18,214 nucleotides of DNA, from the NCBI GenBank assembly GCA_003573635.1, contig QUTJ01031772.1, positions 1-18,214 on the forward strand, written 5' to 3'. The position numbers were made by a program, and so were the translations under genes. Position 1 is the first letter of the stretch. The number at the start of each line of letters is the position of its first letter. Positions 15,401-18,214 of the stretch are shown in pieces. The notes under the pieces were generated by a model, which did no database searches, was not told the DNA's origin, and saw only the letters and a program-made list of their open reading frames with translations. Source of the stretch: Goniomonas avonlea. Taxonomy: Eukaryota; Cryptophyceae; Goniomonadida; Goniomonadaceae.

Positions 15401-18214
15401 GTGACTTCTTTGCGATGCAAGCTTCCATCCAGTTTTGGTGCTTCTTGCTCTGTCATGCTTACCATGGATTCGGTGAGGCGCTCTTCGACACCTCTCTTGT
15501 CCTTTGACGTGGCGATCCCGAGTGCTCTCATTTTCAATACCGCTGTGACGGGAGCGACGGGAGTGACAGTTGTCGGATCGAGCCATGTCGACCTTACTAA
15601 CCGTGCGCGGCTCGGGAGGACAACTTGCGAGCGGACGCGGTGGTGGTCGTCCTCGTCGCTGGCCTGTAAGTCTGCAAGCTCTGTTTCAGGCATCGGCGTG
15701 GTCATTACTGCGTTGAAACAAACTGGGAGCTTCTTTGGTGGGTTCAGTGTCAGCAGAGCGCACCTCAGTAGCAGATGTGCGACCAACGGTCCTGCGTCCG
15801 GAAGCACCTCCGTCACTGTCCTTGGTTTCGGAGCTGGCACTGCTCGCCGCAGTGTTCGGGTCAGGTTGGGAGCCAGTAACCCTGAGGTGACAACTTGGGT
15901 GTCCGACTCCTGCCTCTACTTCAAGAATGCTGCCAGTGGGAGCGTGAGGCAGTCAATGTTGACTGTGGTCCAAGGCGTTGGGTCCGCAGCTGCTGTGTTC
16001 AGTTTCAGCGTGGCAGTCAGCTCTACTGTTCCTGTCAACTCACCGTCCACCGCTTGCTTAAGTGTCACTGTTGTGGGAGCAAATTTTATGAGTTTTGCTG
16101 GTAGTTCGTTTTCTGCTGTGGGTGGTACTGCGAGCGAGGCAACTGCATGGCTGTCGGATACTTCCTTGAGGGTTAAGTCGGCGTCGGGAAGATCGTTTGA
16201 TCGGTACTTTGTTGTATCGTGTCAGGACAGCCATGGTACACTGACCCTATCCGTGACAAGCGACATCTCAGCAGGAACAGTCTTCCTGCCGAATGTCAAC
16301 GGTCCCGTCACAGGTGCTCTGACCGTGACTGTTGTTGCTGCCAACGTGGGCCAAATAGCGCGAAGTTTGAGCATGCGTCATATTGGCACCGGCTCGGAGT
16401 CAACAGGATGGTTATCAGATACAGGTTTGAAGTGTCTCTCAAACAGTGGGCGATCGTCTGTAAGCTTAGCCATGACGACTCTGAGAAAAAATTGGAGTTC
16501 CAAAAACGCGTTCAGCTTCTCTCGTGTCGCCGTCAGTGCACTTTCTTCTGCCAACGGGGCGGGAACAGGTTCCACCAGTGTCACCTTGGTCGGATCGAAT
16601 GCGGGACTTCGGAGTGGCAGTGTCAGCGTTCGAGTCGGTAGTTCTACAAGCGGTGCAACGAGTTGGCGTTCCACGAGCAGTGTAAACTGCAAGCTGGGGA
16701 GCGGCCTGGGGAAGGGTCGTGGTCTTGCGTTGACCATCGGGCTGCAAGTGGGTTCCCTGAGCGCCACTTGGAGTATGGGTGGTCCTGATCCAATTGAACC
16801 GCTTCCCAGAAACGGCTTGGCAACAGGCGTTGTCAGTGTAACAGTTCTCGGGGCGAGTCTTGGGCTGGACAAGACCGGGAATGGTCGATTCGGAGGGAGT
16901 GGCTGCGAGACCACACTTTGGCTCTCCGACACTAGAATGTTGTCGAAAGTTGCCGTCGGATCCTTGGACAACCGCGCGACAGTCGTCACCATTGAAGTGC
17001 AGTTCGGGACAGTGACGAGAGTCTGGAGTTATCACGGTGGCACACTTAGCAGCGTTGTGCCAAGTAATCGTCCTGCGACAGGGTCCACCAGTGTCACGCT
17101 GATTGGTGCCAGCCTCGGTGCCGTGGCCCACAGCAGGCGCGCGCGTCATGGTGGCTCTGGGTTTGACGTGACAGCTTGGGTATCAGACAGCTCTGTCCAC
17201 GGGAAGACTGGACGCTCCAGGCTCTCGTCGCGTATGCTGTTGGTGACCGCACCAGCCACTCAGAGCGCAGCCGCCGCATTTAGTCTGGATAGATTCAGCT
17301 TTGCCGCTGACCCTTCCAGCAACTGCGCCGCAACAGGTTCTGTGCACGTGACTGTGCTCGGTTTCAACTTGAGACCATCCAGGTCCAGCCTGTGCATCCG
17401 AGTTGGAGGCAGCGGAAGCGAGGCGACAACTTGGACATCGGACAGCGCGGTGTGCAGTAAACTGACTCGGGGTGTGCGCGCGGGGAGAAGCTTCAGTCTT
17501 TCGGTCGTTGTCGAAGTCCAGTCATCCGTTTCTGCCTTCACCTTTGCCTCAGGTTACCCGAGTGGCTGCATGACCACCAATGTTATTGGGACTGGTACCG
17601 TGAGCGTAACAGTAGTTGGTTCCAGTATCGGACACTCAAGCTCGCGGGGTCGAATCAGGACGAGCGGATGTGAAATAACATCGTGGTCATCGCAAAGCGC
17701 AGTTCACTGCAAGGTTCCAGCTGCACTGTTTGCTGCTTCCGGCAAGGAATTGAGCCTCACGTTGGGGCAACAAATCGGGAGCCTAACTTCGCAAATTAGT
17801 GTCGATTTGACCCCCTTGGCCCTGACCATTCGAGCAGGAAACAGCGTCACAACTGGAGCAACAACTGTTACAGTGGTTGGGTTGAATTTTGGCCGACTGC
17901 ACATGAGCGGTAATGTGCGACATGGGGAAACAGCCAGTCAGAGGACTTCGTGGGTTGCAGATACATCACTACGCACAAAGGCGTCAACGGGCATCCGTGC
18001 CAACAGCAGGACAGAAGCAACTGTCACCTGGAAATTGACCAGTCTGACCCTTGTTTTTACGTACTCAGTTACCACTTTGCTGAACGGCCAGCAACCCAAC
18101 CAACCAACAACAGGAATGATGAGCGTGACGGTGGTGGGGTCGAGCGTCGGAGAGCACAACTGGAGCCCCGCGGGCCGTGTGGCTGGCTCGGGGATGGAGG
18201 CGACGGTGTGGGTC
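6415..18214 (+). CDS. giant secreted/surface tandem-repeat protein, 3' end outside window
   Basis: Exon 6415-8338, an 85-nt intron (8339-8423, pyrimidine-rich, ending TGCCTAG) and an exon from 8424 to the window end: 3905 codons without a stop, still open. I read the second exon codon by codon and found no stop. The N-terminus (MRRLAFARVLSVVLK, then a hydrophobic run to about residue 33) is a probable signal peptide. A second hydrophobic stretch lies near residues 78-90. Then come four ~85-residue modules (about 105-440), a glycine-rich domain (443-730), module 5 (from about 755), a second glycine-rich domain (829-1116) and 33 further modules. Each module combines SVTVVGxNxG with WxSDTSLxCK, which resembles an IPT/TIG Ig-like fold. 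No membrane anchor, catalytic motif or C-terminus is visible. Likely role, by inference: extracellular adhesion or cell-surface structure. No gene name can be assigned. Confidence 0.85.
6727..7722 (+). repeat. modules 1-4 of the giant protein
   Basis: Strand motifs begin at about 6742 (SGAVSITIIGSG), 6991 (TGAASVTVLS), 7258 (TGAVSVTMYG) and 7516 (TGAISVTVSG). The Trp motifs are WVSSSSLICR, WVSGTSVTCR, WRSDTTLVCK and WVSGTAVNCK. Modules 1, 3 and 4 have both cysteines of the pair. This is the most Cys-complete block of the protein. Confidence 0.8.
7726..8690 (+). other. glycine-rich domain 1 (split by the 85-nt intron)
   Basis: It begins YTGGPQTYTVPAGVTKISFF and enters poly-Gly blocks. It has a beta-type segment (DSFLVYIGGGG) and a Cys-containing loop (NCGINSSPLC), and ends GGDGRMVIIVS. 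The opening Q-x-Y-x-V-P-x-G-V pattern and the closing GxGGDGRxVI match a glycine-rich domain type that I know from bacterial and protist surface proteins. The exact Pfam identity needs a profile search. Roughly residues 443-730. Confidence 0.75.
8765..8960 (+). repeat. module 5, isolated between glycine-rich domains
   Basis: TTGAASVTVVGSGLG and the Trp motif WASQTSLFSK, with both cysteines replaced (Leu and Ser). It is a single module standing alone as a spacer between the two glycine-rich domains. Confidence 0.8.
8984..9846 (+). other. glycine-rich domain 2
   Basis: It begins FTGSSQSYVVPPGIFFLLIK and continues AWGAGGGGGGG. It has the same internal plan as domain 1: a beta-type segment (GETLTVRVGGGG), AIAAGGGGGSG, a loop with two cysteines (NCPTSSNPPC), and an end at GASGSPGAVVLSP. 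Domains 1 and 2 are therefore duplicated copies at moderate divergence. Domain 2 has no intron. Residues about 829-1116. Confidence 0.75.
9206..9222 (+). repeat. 17-nt poly-G tract inside coding sequence
   Basis: Seventeen consecutive G bases encode glycines inside glycine-rich domain 2. The frame is intact across it as given, since 3000 codons stay open downstream. Such a tract is prone to slippage and to sequencing error. Confidence 0.9.
9920..18214 (+). repeat. 33 tandem TIG-like modules (6-38), last one cut
   Basis: Strand motifs recur every 240-270 nt, mean about 255. Approximate starts are 9929, 10187, 10452, 10718, 10967, 11222, 11465, 11711, 11981, 12239, 12479, 12747, 12999, 13256, 13520, 13774, 14027, 14282, 14535, 14781, 15034, 15292, 15545, 15797, 16049, 16310, 16565, 16823, 17082, 17331, 17594, 17857 and 18109. 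Each has (T/S)G-x-x-SVTVVG, about 30 residues later W-x-S-D-(T/S), a variable Cys-Lys, and an end similar to LxSxFSxD before an N-x-P linker. The Trp is present in every one. No intron interrupts the array. Module 38 is truncated by the window edge just after its Trp. Confidence 0.88.

Noticed and set aside
6415-18214. Glycine-rich regions as collagen
   Set aside because: There is no sustained Gly-x-y triplet periodicity. Glycines occur in runs, as in glycine-rich sheet-type domains.

Overview
The window is nuclear DNA from a eukaryote, probably a protist or alga. I cannot name the lineage. The evidence is spliceosomal GT-AG introns, many only 42-54 nt long and one with a textbook TACTAAC branch site, together with a eukaryotic exosome gene, an AATAAA signal and abundant CT/GA microsatellites. 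No bacterial operon, Shine-Dalgarno pattern, tRNA, rRNA, insertion sequence or CRISPR array was seen. Exon structures were built by hand from splice signals, frame continuity and protein sense. All gene models close to whole codon numbers.

Layout: (1) 1-2477 is mostly non-coding. It holds four CT/GA simple repeats, several hairpins and a perfect 34-bp palindrome (1841-1874), plus two low-confidence plus-strand gene models (778-1208 and 2143-2639). (2) 2478-3720, minus strand: a six-exon gene for a 271-residue trypsin-fold protein with Cys in the nucleophile position and a possible mitochondrial presequence. (3) 3830-5361, plus strand: an eight-exon gene for the RNase PH-fold exosome subunit Rrp41/EXOSC4 (248 residues). 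It diverges from the previous gene across about 109 bp. (4) 5576-6150, minus strand: a three-exon gene for a 160-residue ankyrin protein with a strongly acidic tail, convergent with RRP41. (5) 6415-18214, plus strand: the first 3905 codons of a giant secreted or surface protein that runs off the window.

The giant gene dominates the window. After a likely signal peptide it carries at least 38 tandem modules of about 85 residues. Each pairs an S-V-T-V-V-G-x-N-x-G strand motif with a motif built around a Trp that is present in all 38 (W-x-S-D-T-S-L-x-C-K), which resembles a degenerate IPT/TIG-type immunoglobulin-like fold. Two large glycine-rich domains are inserted on either side of module 5. 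Its only visible intron is 85 nt, inside the first glycine-rich domain. The following exon is open for 9791 nt, in sharp contrast to the intron-dense neighbours.

The four well-supported genes look functionally unrelated (RNA turnover, a protease-like protein, an ankyrin adaptor, an extracellular repeat protein). They are simply packed closely with divergent and convergent spacing of 110-265 bp, as in a compact protist genome.
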